Assembly (NCBI GenBank): GCA_025455885.1
Contig: JALOLR010000001.1
Span: 257,441 to 321,440 of the forward strand
DNA length: 64,000 nt
Direction of reading: 5' to 3'
Source: Acidimicrobiales bacterium
GTDB taxonomy: Bacteria > Actinomycetota > Acidimicrobiia > Acidimicrobiales > Acidimicrobilacustridaceae
In this document: piece after piece, positions 27,227 to 35,861 of the stretch
Layout of the letters: the number at the start of each line of letters is the position of its first letter
Numbering within the stretch: the first letter of the stretch is position 1
Notes under the pieces: model-generated
The model's database searches: none
Seen by the model: only the letters and a program-made list of their open reading frames with translations
Told to the model about the DNA's origin: nothing
Program-made: the position numbers and the translations under genes

Positions 27227-27232
27227 TAGGTT
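27227..27232 (+). promoter_or_regulatory. -10 box upstream of ndk
   Basis: TAGGTT lies 10 nt before the ndk ATG with no ribosome site between them, consistent with a very short or absent leader. Confidence 0.45.
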
Positions 27233-27242
27233 GAGCGGCCCT

Positions 27243-27650
27243 ATGGATCGCACCCTCGTCATCTGCAAGCCCGACGCCGTCGAACGCGGCCTCGTCGGCG
27301 AGATCATCTCCCGGCTCGAGCGGCGCACCCTCACCATCGTCGCCGCCGAGCTGCGCACCATCGACGTCGAGACCGCCGGCCGGCACTACGCCGAGCACGA
27401 CGGCAAGCCGTTCTACGCCGACCTCGTGGCCTTCATCACCCGGGGCCCCGCCATGGTCCTCGTGGTGGAGGGCCCGGAGGACACCTGGAAGGTCGTGCGC
27501 ACGATGATGGGCGCCACCAACCCCCGTGACGCCGCCCCCGGCACCATCCGCGGCGACCTCGGCATCCTCTTCACCGAGAACCTCATCCACGGCTCCGACG
27601 GCCCCGAGTCCGCCGCCCGCGAGATCGAGCTGTTCTTCCCCGGACTCTGA
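27243..27650 (+). CDS. ndk: Nucleoside diphosphate kinase
   Basis: A 135-residue enzyme that balances nucleoside triphosphate pools by phosphate transfer from ATP to NDPs. MDRTLVICKPDAVERGLVG is the diagnostic N-terminus, with the ATP-binding lysine at position 9; the catalytic histidine is in FTENLIHGSDG. Length is standard. The start is the ATG at 27243 because the family begins exactly there; frame extension to 27096 is non-homologous. Transcribed separately from the 13E12 gene by its own TAGGTT box. Confidence 0.97.
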   Translation: MDRTLVICKPDAVERGLVGEIISRLERRTLTIVAAELRTIDVETAGRHYAEHDGKPFYADLVAFITRGPAMVLVVEGPEDTWKVVRTMMGATNPRDAAPGTIRGDLGILFTENLIHGSDGPESAAREIELFFPGL

Positions 27651-27690
27651 TCAGGGCGCTGATCCGGATCTCGGCCGAGGCGGGAATTTG

Positions 27691-27718
27691 TTGCAGTTCG
27701 ATTACGAAGCGGTACCCT
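27691..27718 (+). promoter_or_regulatory. Promoter of the mreB operon
   Basis: TTGCAG (27691-27696) and TACCCT (27713-27718) with a 16-bp spacer lie about 95 bp before mreB, in an unusually AT-rich patch. A second TACCCT at 27771-27776 could be an additional start point but lacks a -35 box. Confidence 0.55.
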
Positions 27719-27815
27719 GCGCCCGCGGGCGGAACGCATGCCACGGCTGACGCCGGGCGGCGCCGTCGCCTACCCTGAACTGACTTCTCGCCGCGGCGCC
27801 ACCGGAAGGTCCCAC

Positions 27816-28862
<1,047 letters not shown>

Positions 28863-28876
28863 CAGCAGGGCGCACC

Positions 28877-29704
28877 GTGGCCCTACCCCGCCGCAGCGGT
28901 CGCCGCCGCTTCACGCTGGCCCTGCTGGTGCTCACCTCCGTCACCCTCCTCACCCTCGACTTCCGCGGGTTCGAGCCCATCGACCGGGCCCGCTCGGCGA
29001 TGCTCTCCGTGCTCGCCCCCGTCGGCGACGTCGCCTCCAGCGTGTTCCGCCCCGTCACCGACCGGTGGGACGCAGCGTTCAACAGCGACGCGATCCTCGC
29101 CGAGAACGAACAGCTCCGCGCTCGCGTCGACGAGCTCGAGGGCCGGCTCACCAGCGGCTCGGTCGCCGAGGAGTCCCTCCAACAGCTCCTCGAACAGGTC
29201 GGGATCCCCTTCGTCGGCGACATCCCCACCGTCCAGGCCAAGGTCGTCTCGGGCGCGGTGTCCAACTTCGACACCACGCTCGAGCTCGACAAGGGCAGCT
29301 CCGTCGGCATCGCCCGGGCCATGCCCGTCGTCACCGGGCGGGGCCTCATCGGCCGGGTCGTCCAGGTCAGCGACAGCCGCTCCCGCGTCCAGCTGCTCAC
29401 CGACGGCGACATGCAGGTCGGGTTCAACGTGGTGGGCACGCCCATCATCGGCACCGCCCGCGGCACCGGCCGCGCCGGCCAGCTCACCGGCACCGTCGAC
29501 CTGGCCCGCGACGTCGCCCCCGGCCAGCTCCTCGTCACGAGCGGCCTGGCCGGGAGCCCCTACCCGGCCGGCATCCCCATCGGCACCATCACCGAGGTGC
29601 GCACCGACGAGGGCGCGCAGGAGAAGACGCTCGACATCACGATGCTCGCCGACGTGTTCGACCTCACCTTCGCCAGCGTCGTCCTCTACACGCCACCCTC
29701 ATGA
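28877..29704 (+). CDS. mreC: Rod shape-determining protein MreC
   Basis: A 275-residue bitopic membrane protein linking MreB filaments to periplasmic-side wall synthases. One transmembrane segment (RFTLALLVLTSVTLLTLDF) near residue 20, a coiled coil about residues 70-95 (NSDAILAENEQLRARVDELEGRL), then the beta domain with VVSGAVSNFDTTLELDKGS and RGLIGRVVQVSDSRSRVQLL. It starts with GTG 14 bp after mreB; its stop overlaps the mreD ATG (ATGA). Confidence 0.94.
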   Translation: MALPRRSGRRRFTLALLVLTSVTLLTLDFRGFEPIDRARSAMLSVLAPVGDVASSVFRPVTDRWDAAFNSDAILAENEQLRARVDELEGRLTSGSVAEESLQQLLEQVGIPFVGDIPTVQAKVVSGAVSNFDTTLELDKGSSVGIARAMPVVTGRGLIGRVVQVSDSRSRVQLLTDGDMQVGFNVVGTPIIGTARGTGRAGQLTGTVDLARDVAPGQLLVTSGLAGSPYPAGIPIGTITEVRTDEGAQEKTLDITMLADVFDLTFASVVLYTPPS

Positions 29705-30207
29705 CCTCCACGTGGCGCTACGCCGTCCTCCTCGGTTCCGCCGTCGTCCTCCAGCGGGCCGTGTTCTCCAACCTGCGCATCGCCGACGCCGTCGTCGACC
29801 TGCTGCTCGTCCTCGCCGTGGCCGCGGGCATCGCCGGGGGTGCCGAACGCGGCGCGGTGGTCGGCTTCTTCGCAGGGCTCCTCCTCGACCTCATGCTGCC
29901 CACCCCCATGGGCCTCGGCGCCCTCTCCTACCTGCTCACCGCCGCCGCCGTCGGCCGCCTCCGCGCCGCCGACCCCCGCGCCGCCCGCTGGCGCGTCGTC
30001 GCCCTCAGCGCCGGCGGCTGCGCCTTCGGGGTGGTCCTCTTCGCCCTCGTCGGCACACTGTTGGGCCAGGAGGGGTTCCTCACCTGGCACCTCCTCACCG
30101 TCGTCCTGGTGGTCGCCGTCTCCGGCGCCGTCCTCGGCCCGGCTGCCGTGCGGCTGTGCCGGTGGGCCAACGCCGACACCGACACCTTCCGTCCCGCGCT
30201 CCGCTGA
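29701..30207 (+). CDS. mreD: Rod shape-determining protein MreD
   Basis: A 168-residue polytopic membrane protein with about five hydrophobic segments (AVVDLLLVLAVAAGIAGG, GAVVGFFAGLLLDLMLPTP, VVALSAGGCAFGVVLFALVG, LLTVVLVVAVSGAVLGPAA). The GLLLDLMLPTPMGLGALSY motif is characteristic of MreD. The ATG overlaps the mreC stop by 4 bp. Acts with MreC in the elongasome. An 84-bp C-rich gap separates it from mrdA. Confidence 0.9.
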   Translation: MTSTWRYAVLLGSAVVLQRAVFSNLRIADAVVDLLLVLAVAAGIAGGAERGAVVGFFAGLLLDLMLPTPMGLGALSYLLTAAAVGRLRAADPRAARWRVVALSAGGCAFGVVLFALVGTLLGQEGFLTWHLLTVVLVVAVSGAVLGPAAVRLCRWANADTDTFRPALR

Positions 30208-30291
30208 CGGCCGTCGTCTGCGAACCTTGAACTCACCCGTGCCCTCCCTCGCCCCCCGCCCCGCCCCCGCCCCCGAGCGGCCCCAGCCCTG

Positions 30292-32292
30292 ATGGAGACC
30301 ACCACCTCGCCCCGACTGCGGATGAGCGTGCTCGGCTTCGTCGTCATCGGCTGCTTCGTCGCGCTCTTCGCCCGCCTCTGGTACCTGCAGGTCATGGCCT
30401 CGGACACCCTCACCGTCGAGGCCGCCGCCAACCGCTACCGCGAGGTCGCCGTCGAGGCCCCCCGGGGCCGCATCTTCGACGTGGAGGGGCGCCTCGTCGT
30501 GGACAACCGCACCTCGCTCGTCGTCACCGTGAACCGCCGCGACCTCGCCGAGCTCACCGACGAAGGAGGACGCGAGGCCTTCGTGGCCCGCCTCGCCGAG
30601 ACCCTCACCCGCTTCGGGGTGCCCACCAAGATCGAGGCCATCGAGCGGCGCCTCCAGGATCAGCAGTACGACCAGATCCAGCCGGTCCCGGTGGCCATCG
30701 ACATCCCCGAGGAGCTGCTCGTCTACCTCTCCGAACGGGCCGACGACTACCCCGCGGTCGCCGTTGAGCGCGAGTCGGTGCGCACGTATCCGTACGGGGC
30801 GTCGGCGGCCAACATCGTCGGCTACGTGGGACGCATCAGCGCCGAGGACCTCGAGACCGCCACGCCCGGGGTCGATCCCGAGACCGGCGTCGAGAAGACC
30901 TACCAGCCCAACTCCAACATCGGTCTCGCCGGCGTCGAGGCCGTCTACGAGGACGACCTGCGCGGCACCCCCGGTCTCGAGGTCATCGAGGTCGACGCCA
31001 ACAACCGGCCCATCCGCACCGTCAGCTACCAACCGCCCCGGCCGGGCAGCGACATCCAGCTCAACGTCGACATGGACGTCCAACAGCGCGCCGAGCAGGC
31101 CCTCGCCGACCGCCTGGCCTTCTTCCGCGGCAAGACCCAGCGCGGCGCCGACCTGCCCCGCAACGCCCCGGCCGGGTCGGCCGCCGTGGTCGACCCCCGC
31201 AGCGGCTCGGTGCGGGCCCTCGCCACCTACCCGACCTACGACCCCTCGGAGTTCGTGAACGGCATCAGCCAGCAGCGTTACTCCCAGCTCACCGACGTCG
31301 GCGGCGTCAGCGCCCTCGTCGACCGGTCGATCTCCGGGCAGTACTCACCCGGCTCCACCTTCAAGCTCGTCACCGCCGACGCCGCCCTCACCAACGGCGT
31401 CCTGCGCCCCGGCGACTACTACAACGACACCGGCGTGTTCGAGGTCGGCGGCCAGCAGTTCACCAACGCCGGCGGCAGCCGCTACGGCAGCGTCAACGTC
31501 ACCCGGGCCCTGACCGTGTCCGTCGACACCTTCTTCTACAGCCTCGGCGCCCGGATGGACGGGACCACCGCCATCCAGGACACCGCCGCGCGCTGGGGCT
31601 TCGGCTCGCCCACCGGCATCGACCTCCCCGGCGAGTCCAGCGGCTACGTCCTCACCCCGGAGGACAAGAAGGCCCTCAACGAGCGGTACCCCGACGCCTA
31701 CCCCTACGGCGAGTGGTTCACCGGCGACAACGTCCAGCTCGCCATCGGCCAGAACGTCGTCGTCGTCACCCCGCTCCAGCTCGCCAACGCCTACGCCGCC
31801 CTCGGCAACGGCGGCACGCTCTACCAACCCCACGTCGTCTGGCGGGTGCTGCAGGCCGGCTGGGACCCCGCCACCACCCCCGAGCCCACCGTCGTGCGGG
31901 CCATCGAACCGGTCGTGCTGCGCACCGTCGACACCTCGCCCGAGGTCGTCCAGATCCTCTTCGACGGCCTCGCCGGCGTCACCACCGCCTCGGGCGGCAC
32001 CGCCGTCGGCACGTTCGCCGGCTTCGACCAGCGGGCCTTCCCGGTCGTCGGCAAGACCGGCACCGCCCAGGTCGAGTTCTACGAGAACGGCCAGCAGAAG
32101 TTCAAGGCCGACACCTCGCTGTTCGCCGCCTTCGGACCGGCCTTCGACCCCCAGTGGGCCATCGGCGCGGTGATGGAGGAGACCGGCTTCGGCGGCGAGG
32201 GCAGCGGCGTCGTCACCCGCCAGATCTTCGAGCTCGTCGCCGGCCAGGACCTCACCGGCGGCGACCTCAGCACCCGGTTCGGCGGGGACTGA
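30292..32292 (+). CDS. mrdA: Penicillin-binding protein 2 (elongation transpeptidase)
   Basis: A 666-residue class B PBP that cross-links peptidoglycan during elongation. One N-terminal membrane anchor (MSVLGFVVIGCFVALFARLWY), a dimerisation domain beginning RYREVAVEAPRGRIFDVEG, and the transpeptidase domain with the active serine in SPGSTFKLV, the SxD motif SVDTFFYSLG and the KTG motif VGKTGTAQVE. PWV length is typical. It works as a pair with the SEDS glycosyltransferase RodA encoded next, 6 bp downstream. Confidence 0.95.
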   Translation: METTTSPRLRMSVLGFVVIGCFVALFARLWYLQVMASDTLTVEAAANRYREVAVEAPRGRIFDVEGRLVVDNRTSLVVTVNRRDLAELTDEGGREAFVARLAETLTRFGVPTKIEAIERRLQDQQYDQIQPVPVAIDIPEELLVYLSERADDYPAVAVERESVRTYPYGASAANIVGYVGRISAEDLETATPGVDPETGVEKTYQPNSNIGLAGVEAVYEDDLRGTPGLEVIEVDANNRPIRTVSYQPPRPGSDIQLNVDMDVQQRAEQALADRLAFFRGKTQRGADLPRNAPAGSAAVVDPRSGSVRALATYPTYDPSEFVNGISQQRYSQLTDVGGVSALVDRSISGQYSPGSTFKLVTADAALTNGVLRPGDYYNDTGVFEVGGQQFTNAGGSRYGSVNVTRALTVSVDTFFYSLGARMDGTTAIQDTAARWGFGSPTGIDLPGESSGYVLTPEDKKALNERYPDAYPYGEWFTGDNVQLAIGQNVVVVTPLQLANAYAALGNGGTLYQPHVVWRVLQAGWDPATTPEPTVVRAIEPVVLRTVDTSPEVVQILFDGLAGVTTASGGTAVGTFAGFDQRAFPVVGKTGTAQVEFYENGQQKFKADTSLFAAFGPAFDPQWAIGAVMEETGFGGEGSGVVTRQIFELVAGQDLTGGDLSTRFGGD

Positions 32293-32298
32293 GCCACC

Positions 32299-33444
32299 GT
32301 GCTGCCCTCCTCGGTCTCCCGTCGGGCCTCCGACCGCAGCCGCCGCGACCCCACCGCGCCGTTCAAGCACCTCGACCCCGTGATCGTCGTCTGCGCGGTG
32401 GTCCTCGGCCTCATCGGCGTCGTCGCCGTCTGGAGCGCCACCCGTGGGCCCGGACCCGACTACGTCAACACGTTCCTGCTCCGTCAGGGCGCCTTCGTGG
32501 CCGCCGGGCTGGTGGCCATGGGCGTCTTCGCCATCGTCGACTACCGCAAGCTCCACGACTGGGCGTGGGTCTTCTACGGGCTCACCACGCTGATGCTCGT
32601 CGCCGTCGTCTCGCCGCTCGGCACCCGGTCCAAGGGCGCCCAGGCGTGGTTCAGCCTCGGCCCGTTCCAGCTCCAACCCGCCGAGTTCGCCAAGCTCTCC
32701 CTCATCGGGGCGCTGGCCTTCCTGCTCTCGGAGTTCCGCGGGGAGATCGGCTTGCGCCGCCTGCTCGCCCTGCTCGGCGTGGCCGCCCTGCCGATGGCGC
32801 TGATCATGCTCCAGCCCGACCTCGGCCAGGTGCTCACCCTCACCGCCATCACCCTCGCCGTCCTCCTGGTCGGCGGGCTCCCCGGTCGTTACATCGTCGT
32901 GCTCACCGTCGTCGGGGTCATCGGCGTCATCGGGGCGCTCAACTCGCCGGTCCTGAAGGAGTACCAGCGCGACCGGCTCACCGCGTTCGTGAACCCCGAG
33001 GACCGCTCCAACGACGCCCGCTACAACATCGACCAGAGCCAACAGGCCATCGCCAGCGGCGAGGTCACCGGCCACGGCCTGTTCGAGGGGCCCCAGACCC
33101 GCCTCGGCTTCGTGCCCGAGCAGCAGACCGACTTCATCTTCACCGCCGTCGCCGAGCAGTTCGGGTTCGTGGGCGCGGCCTCGGTGCTCGTCCTCTACGG
33201 CGTGCTCTGCTACCGGATCTGGCGCACCGCCCAGATCGCCCGCGACACCTTCGGCACCCTGGTCTGCATCGGGGTGCTGGCGATGTTCGTGTTCTCGGTG
33301 TTCCAGAACGTCGGGATGGCGATGGGCATCATGCCGGTGACCGGCATCCCGCTGCTGTTGCTCTCCTCGGGCGGCTCGAGCACCGTCGTGGCCTTCGCCG
33401 GCCTCGGCCTGGTCCTCAACGTCCACATGCGCCGCTTCCGCTGA
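32299..33444 (+). CDS. rodA: RodA SEDS peptidoglycan glycosyltransferase
   Basis: A 381-residue polytopic enzyme with about ten membrane segments that polymerises lipid II. The SEDS motifs LGPFQLQPAEFAKLSLIG, MLQPDLGQ, VTGHGLFEGPQTRLGFVPEQQTDFIFT and the ending LLLLSSGGSSTVVAFAGLGL are present. It starts with GTG just after mrdA. The rodA stop is followed by a palindromic element and a G-rich tract, likely ending the operon. Confidence 0.94.
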   Translation: MLPSSVSRRASDRSRRDPTAPFKHLDPVIVVCAVVLGLIGVVAVWSATRGPGPDYVNTFLLRQGAFVAAGLVAMGVFAIVDYRKLHDWAWVFYGLTTLMLVAVVSPLGTRSKGAQAWFSLGPFQLQPAEFAKLSLIGALAFLLSEFRGEIGLRRLLALLGVAALPMALIMLQPDLGQVLTLTAITLAVLLVGGLPGRYIVVLTVVGVIGVIGALNSPVLKEYQRDRLTAFVNPEDRSNDARYNIDQSQQAIASGEVTGHGLFEGPQTRLGFVPEQQTDFIFTAVAEQFGFVGAASVLVLYGVLCYRIWRTAQIARDTFGTLVCIGVLAMFVFSVFQNVGMAMGIMPVTGIPLLLLSSGGSSTVVAFAGLGLVLNVHMRRFR

Positions 33445-33458
33445 CCCCCTTCACCTCG

Positions 33459-33508
33459 GAACTGTTGCGTCCCGGGATCGTCCTGGCGAGCTGAGGACTC
33501 GACAGTTC
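33459..33508. repeat. Intergenic palindromic repeat, copy 1
   Basis: GAACTGT (33459-33465) and ACAGTTC (33502-33508) form inverted arms about 36 bp apart, with an inner GTCCT/AGGAC hairpin around GGCGAGCTG. The first 15 bases GAACTGTTGCGTCCC recur exactly in the second copy at 57971. It lies 15 bp after the rodA stop and may end transcription or be a small repetitive element. Confidence 0.75.
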
Positions 33509-33514
33509 GGGTGT

Positions 33515-33535
33515 GGGGGAGGGGGGAGGGCGGGG
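33515..33535 (+). other. G-quadruplex-prone G tract
   Basis: Runs of 5, 6, 3 and 4 guanines separated by single bases lie on the plus strand between rodA and rarA, followed by 60 more G-rich bases. This satisfies the usual quadruplex pattern in both DNA and the rodA-direction RNA. The second copy of the palindromic repeat is also followed by G runs. Confidence 0.55.
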
Positions 33536-33615
33536 TCGGGGCGGGGGTAGGGCGGGGTCGGGGCGGCGCCGGGACGGGGCGGCGTCGGGGCCGGGGTCGT
33601 GCAAGGCTCGGCGTC

Positions 33616-34965
33616 GTGCCCGAGGACCTGTTCGCCGCCGCCGCCGAGGACCGCCTCACACGCCAGGCGCCGCTGGCCGCCCGGCTCCGACCGACCACGC
33701 TCGACGAGGTCGTCGGCCAGGAGCACCTCCTCGGTCCCGGCAAGCCGCTCCGGGCGCTCATCGAGGCCGACCGTCTCTCGTCGGTCATCCTGTGGGGCCC
33801 ACCGGGCACCGGCAAGACCACCATCGCCCAGCTCATCGCCCGCACCACCGCCAAGGCCTTCGAGCAGCTCTCCGCCGTCACCGCGTCGGTGAAGGACGTG
33901 CGCGAGGTCGCCGCGGGCGCCCGGGAGCGGCTCGGCCAACGCGGCCAGGGCACGATCCTGTTCCTCGACGAGGTCCACCGCTTCAACAAGGCCCAACAGG
34001 ACGCCCTGCTGCCCTCCGTCGAATCCGGGCTCCTGGTCCTCATCGGCGCCACCACCGAGAACCCGTTCTTCGAGGTCAACCCACCGCTGCTCAGCCGCTC
34101 GACCCTGTTCCACCTCGAGCCGCTCTCCACCGACGCCGTCGAGGCGCTCGTCGGGCGGGGCCTCGCCGAGGAGGGTGCCGCCATCGACGACGACGCCCTG
34201 GCCCTGCTCGTCGACCGCGCTGGCGGCGACGGCCGCCACGCCCTCACCAGCCTCGAGGTCGCCGTCGCCCTCGCCCACGAGCACCCCGACGCGGCCCGCG
34301 ACGCCGGCGGTCGCATCGTCGACGAGACCGTGCGGGTGTCGGTCCGAGACGTCGAGGCCGCCCTCGGCACCAAGGCCCTGCGCTACGGGCGCGACGACCA
34401 CTACGACGTCGTCTCGGCGTTCATCAAGAGCATCCGCGGCTCGGACCCCGACGCCGCCCTCTACTGGCTGGCCCGGATGCTCGAGGCCGGCGAGGACGCC
34501 CGCTTCATCGCCCGTCGCCTGGTCATCCTGGCCAGCGAGGACATCGGCCTGGCCGACTCGCTCAGCCTCGTCGTGGCCGACGCCGCCGCCCGGGCCGTCG
34601 AGTTCGTCGGCCTGCCCGAGGCGCAGCTCAACCTGGCCCACGCCACCGTCCACCTCGCCGTCGCCCCCAAGTCCAACCGGGTCACCGTCGCCCTCGGCCG
34701 GGCCCGCGAGGACGTGCGCGAGCGGGCCGGCGGCGAGGTGCCGACGCACCTGCGCGACGGCCACTACAAGGGTGCGAAGAGCCTCGGCCACGGCGAGGGC
34801 TACGAGTACCCTCATGACGCGCCCGAGGGATGGGTCGACCAGCAGTACCGCCCCGCCGAGCTGGCCGGGCGGGTCTACTACGAGCCGTCGCCGCACGGCG
34901 GCGAGGAACGGGTCCGCCAACGCATGGAGCAGCACCGAGCCGCCGAGGGGGGAGAGGGGACGTGA
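33616..34965 (+). CDS. rarA: Replication-associated recombination protein A (AAA+ ATPase)
   Basis: A 449-residue MgsA/WRNIP1-like ATPase acting at stalled replication forks. Residues 1-50 contain PLAARLRPTTLDEVVGQEHLLG; Walker A GPPGTGKT, Walker B TILFLDEVHRFNKAQQD, sensor-1 IGATTENPFFEVNPPLLSRS, and the C-terminal tetramerisation part KSIRGSDPDAALYWLARMLEAGED are all present. The GTG at 33616 was chosen because upstream codons are from the G-rich intergenic tract. Its stop overlaps the next gene (GTGA). Confidence 0.94.
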   Translation: MPEDLFAAAAEDRLTRQAPLAARLRPTTLDEVVGQEHLLGPGKPLRALIEADRLSSVILWGPPGTGKTTIAQLIARTTAKAFEQLSAVTASVKDVREVAAGARERLGQRGQGTILFLDEVHRFNKAQQDALLPSVESGLLVLIGATTENPFFEVNPPLLSRSTLFHLEPLSTDAVEALVGRGLAEEGAAIDDDALALLVDRAGGDGRHALTSLEVAVALAHEHPDAARDAGGRIVDETVRVSVRDVEAALGTKALRYGRDDHYDVVSAFIKSIRGSDPDAALYWLARMLEAGEDARFIARRLVILASEDIGLADSLSLVVADAAARAVEFVGLPEAQLNLAHATVHLAVAPKSNRVTVALGRAREDVRERAGGEVPTHLRDGHYKGAKSLGHGEGYEYPHDAPEGWVDQQYRPAELAGRVYYEPSPHGGEERVRQRMEQHRAAEGGEGT

Positions 34966-35435
34966 CCACCGTGTCGGTCGTGGTGATCGTCGTCGCCATC
35001 GTCGGGCTCGTGGTGGTCGCCATGGCCGTCCAGGCCCTCATCGCCACGCTGCGCTCGCTGCGCGAGACCGTCGAGGACCTGCGCCGGGAGACGCTCCCCG
35101 CCATCGCCGAGCTGCGCGCCACCGTCGACACCGCCAACGTCGAGCTGGCCCGGGTCGACGCCCTGCTCGACACCGCCGAGGAGGTCTCGGCCCGCGTCGA
35201 CGCCACCTCGAAGCTCTCGTGGATGGTGCTGCGCAACCCGCTCGTGAAGCTGGCCTCGGTGTCGGTGGCCACCGACCGGATGGCCCGACGCCTCCAGCGC
35301 GCCCCCGGCGACGCCACCCCCGCCGGGCCCGGCGGATCCGACGCCCTGTCCGCCCCGGTGGCCGAGCTCCCGCCGGCCCCGGGCCGCCGCAACCCTCGTC
35401 CCACCGGCGGGCGCCGCCGGCGACGAGCGGGCTGA
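34962..35435 (+). CDS. DUF948-like membrane-anchored coiled-coil protein
   Basis: A 157-residue protein of unknown function. One N-terminal transmembrane helix (VVVIVVAIVGLVVVAMAVQAL) is followed by an amphipathic helical stretch (TLRSLRETVEDLRRETLPAIAELRATVDTANVELARVDALLDTAEEVS), the pattern of DUF948 proteins, then a Pro/Arg-rich tail. It starts with GTG overlapping rarA by 4 bp and precedes another small membrane protein by 13 bp. A role as an envelope-associated scaffold is only a guess. Confidence 0.75.
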   Translation: MTTVSVVVIVVAIVGLVVVAMAVQALIATLRSLRETVEDLRRETLPAIAELRATVDTANVELARVDALLDTAEEVSARVDATSKLSWMVLRNPLVKLASVSVATDRMARRLQRAPGDATPAGPGGSDALSAPVAELPPAPGRRNPRPTGGRRRRRAG

Positions 35436-35448
35436 CCGGGGCGCGGCG

Positions 35449-35733
35449 ATGTTCAAGCGGGTCACCTGGTTCACCATCGGCGCGGCCGTCGGGGCCGGTG
35501 GCACCGTCGTCGGCTACCTCCGCGCCCGCGAGCTGGCCCGACGCCACGTCCCCGTCTCGGTCCACGACGCCGCCAGCCGCGCCGCCGAAGCCGCGGCGAC
35601 CGAGGCCGGGGCCCTCGCCGGTCGGGCCGCCGAGACCGTCGACGAGTGGCGGGCCCGGGCCGCCACCGCCGGCGACGACCGTCGCCGCGCCGAACGCATC
35701 CTGCGCGCCGAGCTCGACCGCGCCGGCCTCTGA
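35449..35733 (+). CDS. Small hypothetical protein with N-terminal hydrophobic helix
   Basis: A 94-residue protein of unknown function. VTWFTIGAAVGAGGTVVGYL near the N-terminus is a Gly/Ala-rich membrane-type helix; the rest is an Ala-, Glu- and Arg-rich helix. Small proteins of this shape are often found between the DUF948-type gene and alaS in actinobacteria. The ATG follows GGGGCGCGGCG without a strong ribosome site. Probably co-transcribed with the preceding gene. Confidence 0.65.
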   Translation: MFKRVTWFTIGAAVGAGGTVVGYLRARELARRHVPVSVHDAASRAAEAAATEAGALAGRAAETVDEWRARAATAGDDRRRAERILRAELDRAGL

Positions 35734-35846
35734 CCCCGCGCCGGGCTCCCGGCCGGGCCCGGGACCCCGTCACCCCTGCCGCTGACCCCGGCTCGCTCGC
35801 CCCCTGCCCCTCCGTGCGAACAGTCGGGGGACGGGAGGGCACTCGT

Positions 35847-35852
35847 TAGGCT
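35847..35852 (+). promoter_or_regulatory. -10 box of the alaS operon
   Basis: TAGGCT lies 9 nt before the alaS ATG in the 128-bp gap after the small protein gene. Suggests a near-leaderless alaS-ruvX-mltG-aroE transcript. Confidence 0.5.
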
Positions 35853-35861
35853 GCCCGCACC

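Noticed and set aside
27771-27776. Second TACCCT as the main mreB promoter
   Set aside because: No -35 box at a suitable distance, unlike the TTGCAG/TACCCT pair at 27691-27718; kept only as a possible secondary start.
31345-33426. A 693-codon minus-strand open frame opposite mrdA and rodA
   Set aside because: Covers two unmistakable genes on the other strand; composition is that of a GC-rich shadow.
33511-33615. Coding N-terminus of RarA in the G-rich tract
   Set aside because: It would translate to a Gly/Arg-only stretch; family similarity begins right after the GTG at 33616.
35815-35831. Possible third copy of the palindromic element before alaS (GCGAACAGTCGGGG)
   Set aside because: Only a short half-arm is similar; no opposite arm or conserved 15-base left end is present.
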